64,000 nucleotides of DNA from Thamnaconus septentrionalis (taxonomy: Eukaryota > Chordata > Actinopteri > Tetraodontiformes > Monacanthidae): NCBI GenBank assembly GCA_009823395.1, contig CM020516.1, positions 1,324,501 through 1,388,500 on the forward strand. The letters are read 5' to 3'. Of this stretch, positions 48,471 to 64,000 are shown one piece after another. The translations under genes and the position numbers were made by a program. Within the stretch, counting starts at the first letter, position 1, and every line of letters starts with the position of its first letter. The notes under the pieces were generated by a model. It saw only the letters and a program-made list of their open reading frames with translations. It had not been told where the DNA came from and searched no databases.

Positions 48471-49323
48471 CGCTGCTGCTGTGTCCGTGGGCCAGAGTCT
48501 TTCTGCGGACTAGCGTGTAGGATCGGGGGAGGGGCACGATCATCCAAAGAAGTACACTTACTGTTCATGCTGTTTTTAACACTTCAATTTGTTCCATGGA
48601 GGGGGGATTCAGCCAAGATCCTCCAACGTTGACAAACGTACAGTTTCCAGGCTTTTCATCCTGAGTTGTGCGACAGAAAAGCAAAGTAACGCATCTATTG
48701 TTTTGTGCCTTGTTTGTGTATTTCTTCCGGCGTCGAGTCATTGTCATTGGGTTTTTTTTGGCTGTCAGGTTGTGTGTATTAACTTGTGTGTTGATGTCGG
48801 TCAATTGTCTGTGCGTCGTCTCATGTCCATCAAAGCCATTGAAGCAATGAGTTGGAACTTCCTTGATGTTCAGCTTTCTGTTGTCCTGCCATGCTAATCT
48901 GACTCACAGCGCACAGCTGAACCATTACTGGAAAAAAGCAGGAAGCAAACACACACACACACACACACTGTGCTCATTAGGCTAACCCAAACTCGCTAAC
49001 TTTAGTCGTGAAAGTCATTCTTGAAAAAAAGGGGAGAAATGATCCAGATGATAATCAAGCTGTTTGTGAAAGTTGCTGCTATTTGACAAAGCTTGCTTGA
49101 TGTTATAAACAGCTTGAAGTTGATGATGCCTGTCGAGATTCTTGTCTCCTGCTTCGACACATTACCTCACATGAATTCATGCTTTTCTCATTGGCTGGCT
49201 GCTGTGGGGGCCATTTATATCTCTTCTGTCCATATAAGTTCTACCTTGTTAAAAATGTTGATCATGTTCAGGACGTTGACGTTGATTGTCACTAGATTAA
49301 GTAGAATTTGTTAATTTATTATG

Positions 49324-49371
<48 letters not shown>
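49324..49371. repeat. (ATT)n microsatellite in the presumed 3' UTR
   Basis: About 16 ATT units. Confidence 0.9.
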
Positions 49372-49426
49372 TCTAATTTAATGTACTTTCTTATCAAAGT
49401 GCTGTAATTACTTGTTGTTAATCCAA

Positions 49427-49432
49427 AATAAA
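49427..49432 (+). terminator. Candidate col13a1 poly(A) signal AATAAA
   Basis: First canonical hexamer after the stop codon, 2.2 kb downstream. Others follow at about 49616-49627. Confidence 0.45.
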
Positions 49433-49450
49433 AAGGAAAAAAAAAAAAAA

Positions 49451-52400
49451 ACAAAAAGTCAGTCAGAGTGTCGCAGCACGTACAGTTTCAGCATCGAGCG
49501 TCAGCGTGACATTCAGGGGCGAAAACCCAGGAGCTGAGAGCGAGTTGGACTTCAGCCAGCATGTGTCTGTGACGTGCCTTATTATGATGTCACCTGTCAG
49601 TTTTATACCCGCTGCAAAATAAAAATAAAACCTAGCCAATCTAAAGACACATCCTTTAAATTATTTATTATATGTATTTACTAATATATAATATATCAGG
49701 TGTAGAGTATTTTAAAACATTGTGTTCTACAGGATGAACAGATTGGGGGAAAAATTTGTTTTGTATTAAAAAAAAAAAATCACTTCAGCCAAACCTTCAG
49801 ACACAACTCAGTCTAAATAAGAGCTGAATGATGGCCAAAGCCAGGTTGCCAGTTATTGTTATCACCGTAGCAATAACTGGCAACATAACAGGTAAACACC
49901 ATTCAAAGGAGCCGACCTGACGCCGGGCCGGTTTGGAACGACTGGCCCATACTAAGCTTCCATCACGTTCAGGTCTTAAAGGTGCGGCATGTAAACTTGT
50001 GTCACCTAGTGGCCACATTATAGATTGCAGCCCTAATTCACTCAGCCTCCCTCTTCCAAGCTTCCCAGTGAACTACGGTGGTTTTCATGCATTTTGACCA
50101 AGGAGACTGTTGACGCCACACATTGGCGAGTTCTCCATCTGATGATGAGGTTCTGATAAATGCGCCGCTCTGAACCACCAGGTGACATCATTTACACACT
50201 GTACCTTTAAGTGACGTTATAGCCTCAGTGGATGGTTTGGTTGGTTGATCTTGATGGTGGTTTGCTGACTTTGCTTTGCAGTGGTGTGAAAGCTTGCTGA
50301 CAGCCTGGAACTGAGTGATGTGTGACTGCCTCAGCTGTCTGTGGATTTGTGGCGCTGATTTAGAATCCAGTGTTAAAGACCTCGAGTCTGAGAGAAACAT
50401 CCAAGCCGTTTGACAAAGTTGGTCCCTGTGTTTAGAACGAGGCAGCAATTCTTTTATGTATTTTATACATACACAGTATAAAATACATATGTAAAACTCC
50501 TTAATATCTCCATGACAAGCGGTAGTAAGTTCACACTTTTACCAGTTCTGAATGTTTCTGTCACTTAATATGTTTTTTATTCCAAGCCATTATCTTTTTA
50601 TTGATTGTGTACTCATACTTTATAAAGATGTCATATGGCGAGGCGCAGATTTAGCCCACCAACACTTTCATCCCTCATTCATCAAGTATAAACATCTACT
50701 TAAACTTTATTAACTGGTAAAAGTGTGTATTCATCAGGAAATGTTTTTTTTTTTTAATGTCCCTGTGTGTCTGAAATGATTAACGTCCGTTCACGTCTAT
50801 GTTTGAAGGGTCAACATCCTTTTCAACTGGCTAAGAAGTAGCTCTCCGCAGACTGACTGACCGTCTCCACCAAGCCACACAGAGGAAACCTGCAGAAATC
50901 TGAGGAGATCTTTGAGTTCATATTCACATCTCGGAGTTTGCATTTCAGCAGCAGACACAGTGCCAGAGTGACTGGTTGGAAACCATCACCGAGCCGTTGG
51001 TTGGAACCTGAACGCAGACAGGTGGTGGACTGTAGCTGCCCGCCAGCGACCGTCCGTTTCTTCCTTTTGGCTTTTCATTTCAAATTTTCCACTTTCAGGC
51101 TTTTCAGACACCGTTGCATCCACGCCAGGGCCCTGAGCCCAGTCGCGTGTCTCCGACTGGTCAGTTTCACTCATTGTAAAAAAAAAAAAAAAAAAAACTA
51201 GGCACAGACACTTTAGCACGCTGTAGTTGTGTGACATCAATACTGTAACTGAAAATAATCCTGACCAGCTCACAGAGCAAATCCATACCACGTTTCCATG
51301 AAAAACCAAAAACAGACACCCACGATGATTCCTTCTTGATGTTCTCACACTATATTTTTTTTTTTTTTTTTTTAAAAACACAAATAACAAATGTGCTGTT
51401 TTGGCAAATGACAGCAATCTGTCTTTAATGCCTGGTCATATATGAGATATTCATGACTCCTCTGCATAGAGGTGTGAGGCCAGAAACACTATTCAATGCA
51501 ATCATTGTAAGTATTGTACACTATGAGAAGAGAAATGTATAATAGTGAAAATAATGGTACTTTGTAAATATGTCGCAGTATCCAAGCCATTCAAAACAGA
51601 ATGAGCCAAATATTTCTCCAGTTTTTGATTTTAAAATAATATAATTGTCTTTTTTTTTTTTTTTTTTTGGTCACTAACATTTTTGCAAGGTTTTGCATAT
51701 ACACAGATATGTTGCGTGCAATTGCAAAACAGACAATATATATTTGTGCATTTATTTTTTTAATGGTCTGGTGTTAACTATAAAAGGTGATATTTGATTA
51801 TAAAACAAAATCCTGCCAGTTCAGACAGTAAATAAGAAATCTATCGTCAGATTTCCATTTCTTAGTGTATTACAAACAAGTATTTTCCTGTTTAATTTAA
51901 GATCACATGTACAGAAGCATTCCTTACATAATTTTGACAGCTGTCTTGCGAATGGACCTGAGTCAAAAGAGTGTTTTATTTGTATTTATTTGTTGTTTCT
52001 CCAGTTTGGGGTTTAAGCTTATTGAGGATCTCTTGACGTTCACCACCAGTCAGTGGTTCAGAGTTTGACATTTTGTTTCATCAAGTACAATGACGGAAAG
52101 AGCAATATAATCACAAATTGAAAATTAAAACTTTTTTCAAAATTTGCCAATAAGCATACAACAACAAATATGGAATGAACATACAAAAGGAAAAAAAAAT
52201 GTTTTTTTTTTCTGTTTTGTTGCTTTCTGAGCAGCTTTCAATTATTTGTTATGATTTCATTTTGTTTCACACAATTTATTATTTAGCGTTTAAAAAAAGT
52301 TTTGAGGGTTTGTGAGTGAGAATGGAGCAAACAGTTTTTCATTTGCTCCACTCGCTCGGTTTGCTATGTCATAACTTTTCAAGATTTGAACCCATATCTT

Positions 52401-54625
52401 TATGTTCCATACTGCATGAGTTTAGGTTATGGAGTATGAGTTTGAGATCTATATATTTGATATGAAAAATGTAAGTTTATTGTTACAAGTTGCAGCTTGA
52501 TGGCTCGATGACTCCCCCGACTCCCAAGTTATTTTGTTGGTCATATTAATCCACATATTTTTAGGGGGAACATGTTACTTTATGACAGCTACTAGGAAAC
52601 ATCCAGCCATCCTCTGTCTCCTCTCGCTTCCTCCTCCTCCAGCCAATCACATTCACCCCGTGTCATGTGTGAGTGTTCAGACTGCAAGAGAGCCATCCGG
52701 TTTCAATCTGGACGGTGCTGAACGCTGCATTTTGGCTGCCAGTCTGAACGCGGTTAAAAATGGTCACTGAAAAATCACATTTGAATCTTCTCGCGTCCTA
52801 AACAGACAGTCGCCGATATCTGCAATATCGCTTTGACCGAGCGACGCTTTTCATCGGGCGAGCAGCCATCGAGTCACTGATTTCACTTTCAATGTTGAGA
52901 CAATTTCATTTGCGGATATGAGCAACGTACAAGACGGATGACTGAAACTAAAGCCACAGAGATCCGCCACTGCCGCTGGGCTGGAAGGTGTGGCTGCTGT
53001 GGAATGACTGAGAATCGAGGGTTTTAGAAAGGACGTGGAATTGGGAAAGAATGACGCTGAGGATATCTGAAATGTTCATTTGATGAGAGTGAATTCAACT
53101 GCAGATGTCTGACTGGCCTAACTAGCTGTGACCCCTCCCCCTCATGGCCGCCAATAACTGCTCTCAACTTTCACTCAGATTTCCGTTTCGACTGATGCAA
53201 ACCTTTCAGTTACATTCCTCATCCATCGTACTCTAGTTTCTTTTTCCAGGGGCGGGGTTTCATTTTCGAAAGAAGAGGCAACTATTCTAACTATTATCGG
53301 TTTGTTGTAAAAAAAAAAATAATAATAATAATAATTGTATGAATAGCATCAACGAGCATCGCATCTTCTGTAGCTTCCTTGAAGTTTGCCAGTACCTGTT
53401 GTGTGGTGTCATTGACAAACAAAAATCACACAAAGCTGATGGTTCCCTGTAGGTGGTGGTGCTGATGACACACACACACACACACATTGCAGACACCAGC
53501 TGTTCATTTCAGTGGGCGGTGTGCGTGTGTTTCTCCTCAGCATGGCTACACCTGCAATTGTGATATGACAGAGAGAAATTTAAATGTATCACTCACTGCC
53601 AGAGAATCAATTATTTAATTAATTAAGCTCTCAGTCTTTCCCTGGGATACATTTTCGATAAAAATTAAAAAAGAAATGATTTTTGTTGAACAATGACAGC
53701 AGGGTTGAAGAGTGCGGATGCCGTTGGAATTTGAAGCTTTAGCCAACTTTAGCATCTTGATTTTTGCCAGTGCGTTGTCGACGCTCGTTTTTTCCTTTTC
53801 TTTTTTCTGTGTCTTTTCAAAGAAATGTTCTTGTCATTCAAACTAGGTGCAAATAAAATAGGCATTTTTCTGTTGCAATTTGTAAAGCAGCAAGAAGCAA
53901 AGACGTCTGCAAGCTAAGCAGAGTTTCTGCTGCTTGGATAGAATCAGAGCAGAAGATTGTTCTGCATGACATCGCATATAGATCACCAGAACACCAGAGA
54001 TTGATTTGACAAATTAACTGGCTAATGTTCAACTTTGTTATTCTTCCTTCACATTTACAATTTTTTGGTTTTTGAGACTGTAATACGGCAGAAAAATGTT
54101 TATCATTGGAACGGATTTGTTATTTGTTCTATTTTTTTTCAGAGTAGAAGCTGTCGCATCTGATATATTCTGACTTGATAAGGAGTCCTCTTCCTTAATT
54201 GGGCAAGTCACCATTATACACACTGCATGCTGTTGTTAAGCCTGTATTAAATGGTATTTTGATTTTTGAACAAATGCTTTCTTTCCATGTTTTAGTCATG
54301 GGACAGTTGACATGCTGAACTTTTGATCTGACAGCTGACGAATCCTTGTGCTAATTAATATCTGTATGAACACAGTGAGGAATTCCTTGCAGACTACATG
54401 TTGACTACCTGAGTGTAGTTTTTGGCGGTGGATTCTCACTTTCAAATGACTTTATTTTGTCTTCCAAACAAATTGATTTGTACTTGTTTTTAAATAAACA
54501 ACGGCAGCTTTTGTCACTGATTGCCAAATATTTGAACCTGTCGGGGAAAGATTTCGAGCAATCTGCCACATCCTATAAAATAAATACATTTATTTTCAAT
54601 GGAATGTATTTTGTCTATCTATTTG

Positions 54626-54698
<73 letters not shown>

Positions 54699-54779
54699 GA
54701 TATAGCTAGCTAGCTAGCTAGCTAGCAATCTATCGAGGCCGTCAATACAATCTGTTCAACTTGGAAATTGGGCGCTACC
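49451..54779. other. Intergenic DNA between col13a1 and aprt
   Basis: No exon, RNA gene or bounded transposon was recognised. The stretch is AT rich, with long A or T runs (51180-51197, 51354-51374, 51652-51669) and a TATC array at its right end. A short GC-richer part lies at 50960-51170. The open frames here are short and unmatched. Confidence 0.6.
54626..54726. repeat. (TATC)n array followed by (GCTA)n
   Basis: About 17 TATC units run into about five GCTA units at 54704-54726. The pair lies 220 bp upstream of the aprt start codon. Confidence 0.93.
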
Positions 54780-54948
54780 ATAAAGTTGTCCGGCAGGGGG
54801 CGGTAGCGGCGAAAGACAGCTTTAAATTGCCAACAACGAGGACGAGGAAGAGGAAGGGGAGGGGTGGGCGAAGCAGCGTGAGGGGAGAGCGAGGGGGAGG
54901 AAGAAGTGTGCTGCTGTTGGTGTTGTCAGGGTAAACGGCGACTCAGAA
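54780..54948 (+). promoter_or_regulatory. aprt: Presumed aprt promoter and 5' UTR
   Basis: The AT-rich, repeat-filled DNA changes abruptly to GC-rich sequence with GC-box-like GGGGGCGG (near 54796) and GGGGAGGGGTGGGCG (near 54855), and there is no TATA box. This suits a housekeeping gene. The transcription start is not visible. Confidence 0.5.
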
Positions 54949-58232
<3,284 letters not shown>

Positions 58233-58612
58233 CAGCAGCTCGCTGGTACTCCACCTCCTCAGAGACTTTGTGTCCACAATCTGGTGCGTTGGCGGCTTCA
58301 GCTTCATCCAGCTGGATTTCAGTCAATTCCTTTCACTATCTAGACTTTTTTTTTTTTTTTTGCAAATACTCAATATTCCACTCCTGCATCCAGGGTGGAG
58401 GAGTACTTAACAAATACTTTTATTGGGGAAAATGTAACAAAATATACCTCCATACATGAGCAGTGGTGCAGAAATGACCGACCGACCAGCAGAAGTGCGA
58501 TGACGACGATGATGATGGATAGTGTAGTTGTGTGTGGCGGGCGAATCAAATCGCAGCAGTGGACTGCCGGCAGGACGCGTTGGCCAACAGACAGCGGCGA
58601 AGGGTTTTCAGT

Positions 58613-58648
<36 letters not shown>
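58613..58648. repeat. (CAG)12 trinucleotide repeat
   Basis: Twelve pure CAG units on the plus (transcribed sense) strand of the presumed aprt 3' UTR. Confidence 0.95.
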
Positions 58649-58649
<1 letters not shown>

Positions 58650-59137
58650 GGCCAAGACTCAACTCTCAACCTCTCACTGCTTCTCAAAGTTCCTCAAGTG
58701 GTCCCGAGATGCAGCCACATATTCTGGTTTCTTCTGACGTGAGCCGAGATCAAAGCAGGAGGAGACGCGGTGATGTATGAACGTCCAGGTTTCAACTCAG
58801 TATTGCAGACAGGTTGGAGTGGACGGCTGTGGGCCTTATGATCATCTGAGCAGCTGTAGTTAGGATGATTTAAACATGCGACTCAGTTCAGCTTTTAAAT
58901 TTCTGTTGATTTTTTATTTTTTTTTTATCTTTTGATGACTGTAAAAGAAAATATGAATATAGCCTATAAATGTTTGAGAACTGCATCATTATAGTGAACA
59001 CTCAGGGGTTTTTGTCATGCTTTTTTTTTTTTTTTTGACATGATGCTTTTTGTCAGAGACGTCTTTGGTCCATCAAGTCTGTGAAGGAAAAAGAAAATCT
59101 AATTGCACAAAGCTCCTGAATGAATAACAATAACGAC

Positions 59138-59143
59138 AATAAA
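59138..59143 (+). terminator. Candidate aprt poly(A) signal AATAAA
   Basis: First AATAAA after the aprt stop codon, about 0.9 kb downstream. Confidence 0.5.
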
Positions 59144-59160
59144 ACAAACAAACTAAAAGC

Positions 59161-60038
59161 TGTTCTTGTCTTTAAGTTTTGTTTGAAAATTGACACCTCG
59201 CTCCCTGTATCATCTTATGATTCAATTATTACACTCAATCTGGCAAACAAGAAAAAAAAGTCAGTATTTTAGGGGGTTTTTTGTATGCACAAAAAAAAAG
59301 GTAGCTGGCATAATTTCTTATTTTCAGCTCATAAATATCTATAATTTGTGAAAAAAAAAATGTTTATTTTTTTTTGGGTGGTGGGTTCCTAATTTATTTT
59401 TGAGTGGAAATATGAAAACGAATGAGGTTCCTGGGTCGTGAACTAACCCTTACAAAAGAAAGTACTTCAAAAAAAGTCCACATTTGTAAGGTTGGTTTTT
59501 TTTTTTTTTATTGCAAACGATGCTTTAATCATCCTCCCAATTATTCGCGTCACCACATCTGGCTTCTCTGCGGTGTCGTGGTGACAGAACTGGGCTCTCT
59601 GGTTGCCTGGCTCTATCCACCAGGTAGTGATGTACCATCAAAATGACATCCATGAACACTGAGGCACCAAGGGTCTCAGATGTTCTTGTATTTAGTAAAC
59701 AAAATCACATTGTTGCATTAAAAATGTCAATCATCAACTCCACATTGTAGAAAAATTCTTAAATTGACGGACAAATGTTCATATTATATTCCAGACCAGT
59801 CACATCGACAATGTTGCCTCTCGACTTTCACCCATTCAGTCGAATAAACAGGGGAAACAATAACAGTACCAATGTGTGTAACTTTAAATAAGACATCATA
59901 CTAATGCCAGGCTGGGGGAAAAAAGTAACCTATACAAAACAATATTCATCTTAAATTGAACAAAATAACTCAGGGGGGGAGACTGAGTAATCACTAAAGC
60001 AGGGGCATTGAGACCTCAGGAGTTTCTGCTTCCTGTGG
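59161..60038. other. Space between the convergent aprt and cdt1 genes
   Basis: AT-rich DNA with A and T runs. The right part is the presumed cdt1 3' UTR. No further gene was seen. Confidence 0.55.
59507..59512 (-). terminator. Candidate cdt1 poly(A) signal (AATAAA on minus strand)
   Basis: First minus-strand AATAAA after the cdt1 stop codon at 60039, giving a 3' UTR of about 0.5 kb. It lies about 360 bp from the candidate aprt signal, so the two transcripts would end close together without overlap. Confidence 0.45.
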
Positions 60039-63000
60039 TTACCGAGTGTCTGACCTAGCAGGACTTCCTGAAGCCTTGACGGCCACAGGAAGGGAGGCTG
60101 GGGGAGGTGACAGCCACAGGGAGGTGGGAGGAGGTGGGAGGAGGAGGCGACGGCTGAGTGTGGTGCCGCCAGCAGTCGTCGTGGCAGACAGCGGCTGGTC
60201 TGCGCCACTACGCCACCTCAGCTCCCTCTCCTCCTCCTCCTTTAACCTGCTGCTGATCTTGTCCACAACTGTGTTGAGCTCCGTCATCTTCTGCAGCTTC
60301 AGGTAGAAGTCCTTCCTGATTGGATGAATGGTCAGCCAGTCGGGAGCAACTTCCGCCAGCAGCCGGATGTGTTTTTCCATGTCGCCTGGTTGTTATTGAA
60401 GAGGGGGGGGGGGGGACTTCTTTTACAATCATGAGTAATTTGAAGGCATTTTATAATGTTATTAATTTCTAATGGATTCATTGTTAACATCCCTATAGCT
60501 GCAACAGTCCATCATCAGCATGCAGCTTTGGAACCTCACCTGTGCTGAGGGCAGACCTGTAGCTGGCAATCATCCTGTTGCAGGCCACTTCCATGATGAG
60601 CGCCGGCTTCTTCTCGGCCACAAACACCGTTCGCAAAATCCTGGCCAGCTCTGGGAGCCGTGACATCATCAGCAGGCGGTCCTCCTGCGCCGGGTTGCGG
60701 GTCATCGCAGCCTGCAGCTTCTGCGCCTCCTTTGCACGGATCTTTAAAAAAAAAAAAAAAATTAAATATACGCACAATGCTGAAGACATAAACAACAGCA
60801 ACACAAAGAGACATTGAAGAGTGGGAGTAGAATCAGTTGCAGTACCCTGTCCAGGAGGGACTGAGAGACGCCCTTCAGGGCAGCAGGCAGAGGAGCAGCT
60901 GATGATGTCGCAGGAGTGACTGAACTCGCTGGAGACGCCGTGGCTTTATTCTCTGGAGCTTTGTCTTCCGTCTTGGACGCTAAAGACACCAGAGCCTTCT
61001 CCATCTGAAAACACAAGAATGCAGAGTCTGAAGCAGTCTGCAGGAACAGCGAGGTGCCGTCGAGTGGAAGCACTGCGGTGAAGCAGTAGAATGGAGGGAG
61101 AGTTTTAAACGTCACGCAAGAGCGGCTTTGTTGTTACCTTGGGAGTCATGAGTGAGCGGGCCTTGTCCAGGACCTCCTGAGCGGTGGCCAGTTTCTCCGT
61201 GTGGGGCGGCTGAGGCAGTGCGCTGCCCTGGATGTCTGGAACCGTGTCCACGTTGAAGCGCGGGTGCCAGCGGGTCAGTTTGTCTTCAGGCACCAGCATG
61301 GCAGGAACCACCGAGGACAGGAAGGTCTGCGGGGAGGCAGCAGGAGGACGGACGCCTGTTAGCACGCGCCGCACTTATTCAACTCGGTATTCTTACAGCT
61401 GAATTCCAGCACTATGTTCTAACTGGAGTTGTCTTTGGTTGTTTTGTGTTTTGTTGTGTTCTGTTTTCTGTTATCTAATCATATATACTTAATTTAGTTC
61501 ATAAGCTTGTATATTTATTTAAGTTGGGGGTTGGTATACATAAGTTTTTACTTCTTCCTACCCCTTTTCGAGCATGACTAATATTATTTTGATGTATATT
61601 TCACTGGTGTTTGTTTACTTATTCTATTTTTTATTTATATATGTTTTTAAAAAAATTTTTCTTTCGTATGCTTTGGTTTTTGTATCCTTTTTATTTTCTT
61701 ATTTTCTTTCATGTTCGAAATAAATAAATAAATAAATCAAAAAAATCAAATCAATCAAACTAGTTTTAAACTGCTGCAGGTCTCTTGCAGCCGGCTGGTT
61801 GCGACGACAACTAGAGGAAACCCGAGTGGAGTGGAGCATCTGCTGACCTTGTGGTGCTGTTTCACCATGGTGAGCAGGTTCGCGTGGAAGATGTGCCTCC
61901 GCTCCAGCAGCTTGGAGGCCGACAGGGCAGCAGCGCTTTCATTCTGGCCTGAGAACAGAAGTGGGAAAACTCACATGAAGAGGACACACGCAGAATATGC
62001 ACAAGTATAAAAGGGCCAGCAGGGGGGCGCTGTCCTGACCAGTGTTGATGATGGGCTCCACTGTGAGCTGGTAGCGGCCCTTCTTGATGCTGCTGTTGAA
62101 CGTGGGGACGCCCTTCTCTTGTCTGAACGTGTAGGCGTCGGGAAACACGGCCTTGATCTGAGCCACGTGGCTCTCCTCAAAGCGCCTGCAGTGGACAGAG
62201 GAGAAGAAGAGATGAGAGTCCAGAGCGTCGGGCACACACTTCTCTCATGAAGCTGTGCGTGGGTTGTGCAGCTGGTGACTGCATAGAAATTCCGTCAGAA
62301 AAAAAACAAAGAAAATTTTTTACTTGCTCGTCATCCTCGTCACCTACTTGTGCATCATGTCCTGAACTCCTTGTTTGACCTTGCTGAAGGTCACCGTCTC
62401 GTGGCGGTTGTGCAGCATGGCCACCACGGTGTCCATGCTCCTGAACATCTCAGCCAGAACCTTGTACTGGTAGGGCAGGGCCAGGCCGGGCGGGGCCGCC
62501 TGGGCGAGGGTGTGATACCTCTGGTACGCCGGCGGCTCACTGCTGCAGGCAACACAGACGTGCAAACGGCGTCACTCGTGATTGTGAGCGAGAGGTGCCG
62601 CGACGCCGACTTGCTCCTTTCACCAACCTGTCCTGGATTCCCGAGTCCCTCGGCGCGCTCTCCTCCGCCTCCTTCTCCTCGGCTCTTCTCTGGGCTTTGG
62701 CTGCGAGCTCTTTGGCTCGAGCCAGCGTCGCACCGAGCGTCTTGGCGTCACCGACCGGAGCTTTGGATGGTTTGCGAGCACGGGACCTGGTGTCGTCAGC
62801 GGCTGAAGCGGTCGGGGAGGCAGGAGAAGGTGTTGTGGGGACAGCGACAGTGGCATCACTGGATTCCTTCCAGCGCTGCTTAATCCTCTGGAGACGAGAC
62901 TTGAGAGCCGCAATGTCCTCTTTGCACAGGCTCTAGAAAAGCAAAGAAAATCACAGAGTAGGGAAATAAGAGTGGAAATATTTTCAGTTATGTGTAATCT

Positions 63001-64000
63001 TGTGTTCCTAAACGCCTCTATCTGAAAAGGATGTAGGCAGATCAGCCTTGAATGTGCAAAGGCAAAACATAAAGGGTGGCGCTACCTCGCTGGTCCGTCC
63101 TCTGGTCCTCCTGCTGATGACTTGGCTGCTCTGCGGGGAACCGCTGTCCCCCACAGTGACGCCTTCTTCTGCTGGCGGCTGGGTCTCCTCTGTCAGCCTG
63201 GACTCCATCGCAGCCTGGGGAGCAAGTACAACAACACCACTCGTCAAGTCCTGCTACAAAGAAAGCCCTGCGAGAAACGTAGTAGCGCTTTTCTAGTGGA
63301 AGGGTTACGTTGGTTCAGTTTAACTGAAGAAGCCAAACATCTTCACGATGTTGAAGAAGACCTGGATGATTGAGAACCTTCACAGCAGTGTTGCAGCCAA
63401 GACTACACCAACCAAGACCAAGACTAGAGAGTATCAAGATCGAGACCAAGGCCAGACCAAGACTGTCCAGACCAGCACCTTTTTAAAATTCAAGTTTGCT
63501 TTAAAAGGAACAGCAACATTTATTTTCAGCAAATAAAATGACATAATAATAATTTTCTTTGCTGCTTTGCCAGCTATTTTTGAAACATTTTCATCTACAA
63601 ACCCAGTAGGACTGAGATCTGTAGATTCAGACCAGATTAGTGGAGCCCAGAGCTCAAACTAAACACGGTGAAGCAGCATCTAGCTGCTAATGCTCCACAA
63701 ACGGCAGTGTGTGAATGTTTTGTTTTGTTTTTAATAGCAGGTTAAACTCTCCTCTTTACTCTCATGCTTTTAACCACGTAAATCGCATTGGAGTTGCCTC
63801 GTGTATGAAAATGCGCAGTATAGTTCAAGCTGCCTTGTCTTAAAATGTGGCCTGGAGACCAAATCTCGAGTACTACAACAACTTCACAGAAACACTTGTG
63901 CAAGAGTACCTCTTCCTGTCCACGTGTTTCCTCCAGTTCCTGCACCGAGTCTTTGGACAGGACTATTTTCCTCCGCGCCCTCTTCTTGGGGACTTTCTCC
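60039..64000 (-). CDS. cdt1: DNA replication factor Cdt1; 5' end outside the window
   Basis: Cdt1 loads the MCM2-7 helicase on origins with ORC and Cdc6 and is inhibited by geminin. Minus-strand exons in order: 64000-63910 (partial), 63214-63086, 62932-62628, 62542-62348, 62185-62040, 61948-61848, 61326-61138, 61004-60846, 60741-60540 and 60385-60039. Phases fit throughout. The geminin-binding winged helix is in [51 protein letters not shown] and YQLTVEP. Then come [32 protein letters not shown] and the MCM-binding C-terminal winged helix ([45 protein letters not shown]). The first visible exons are low complexity with the basic patch KKRARRK, probably a nuclear localisation signal. The N-terminal PIP degron is outside the window. 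After the usual family end the protein runs on for about 55 Ser/Pro-rich residues. Confidence 0.95.
61380..61847 (-). other. cdt1 intron
   Basis: AT-rich intron with an ATAA tetranucleotide run near 61718-61737. Nothing else was recognised. Confidence 0.6.
63215..63909 (-). other. cdt1 intron, 695 bp
   Basis: It contains a CCAAGACCA-type short repeat at about 63395-63475 (ACCAAGACCAAGACTAGAG and variants) and ordinary AT-rich sequence. No exon was recognised. Confidence 0.6.

Larger units (their letters stand above)
47248..49450 (+). other. col13a1: col13a1 last exon: stop codon and 3' UTR
   Basis: After the acceptor TTCTCTTTGCAG the exon begins directly with TGA, so the whole exon is the stop codon and 3' UTR. 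The AT-rich 3' UTR has several TATTTAT-like AU-rich motifs between 47280 and 47480 and an (ATT)n run at 49324-49371. The first AATAAA downstream is at 49427, and genomic A-runs follow it. The end point is an estimate. Confidence 0.7.
58233..59160 (+). other. aprt: aprt 3' UTR with (CAG)12
   Basis: The stretch from the stop codon to the AATAAA at 59138-59143 contains a pure (CAG)12 run at 58613-58648. The open frames over this run give poly-Gln, poly-Ser or poly-Ala and are not conserved coding sequence. Confidence 0.55.

Noticed and set aside
58395..58780. Frames with poly-Ser, poly-Ala or poly-Gln
   Set aside because: They come from the (CAG)12 run downstream of the aprt stop codon and have no conserved part.
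62350..62936. Plus-strand frames of 177 and 113 codons over cdt1
   Set aside because: They are antisense shadows of GC-rich cdt1 exons, whose minus-strand frame is the conserved one.

Overview
The window is vertebrate nuclear DNA, almost certainly from a teleost fish. The genes are split into short exons with GT-AG introns, the proteins align residue by residue with vertebrate families, and the non-coding part is full of simple repeats and small transposons of teleost type. Comparisons with human proteins are from memory, since no search could be run.

Layout. Positions 1-18599 hold no exon I can support; they most likely belong to intron 1 of the collagen gene. This stretch carries a GATA array, three copies of a tRNA-type SINE (one containing a 429-bp minisatellite, one ending in a 510-bp GGAT array), a mariner-type MITE and a 1.35-kb foldback element. 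Positions 18600-47250 (+) hold 39 coding exons plus a stop-codon exon of a type XIII transmembrane collagen gene (col13a1). Exon 1, with the cytoplasmic, membrane and coiled-coil part, is not in the window. Its 3' UTR probably runs to about 49.45 kb. Positions 47.3-54.8 kb are 3' UTR and intergenic DNA. Positions 54949-58232 (+) hold the complete five-exon aprt gene (adenine phosphoribosyltransferase). Positions 60039-64000 (-) hold ten exons of cdt1, the replication licensing factor, cut at its 5' end by the window edge. aprt and cdt1 converge tail to tail.

How the genes relate. The three genes do unrelated jobs: a membrane-anchored collagen of cell-matrix junctions, a purine salvage enzyme and an MCM-loading factor. 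aprt and cdt1 are neighbours in human as well (16q24), whereas COL13A1 lies on human 10q22, so the col13a1-aprt linkage reflects fish-lineage gene order or a rearrangement.

Points most worth a second look: two tandem collagen exons that both end in the DAPCP cysteine motif, one like COL13 and one like COL23/COL25; an 8-nt microexon; a stop codon that is the first triplet of the last exon; a minisatellite with a 180-bp higher-order period born inside a SINE; a hAT MITE nested in another hAT MITE with a perfect 8-bp target duplication; and an inverted mariner MITE pair bracketing most of the col13a1 exons. I saw no sign of a wholly new gene system.
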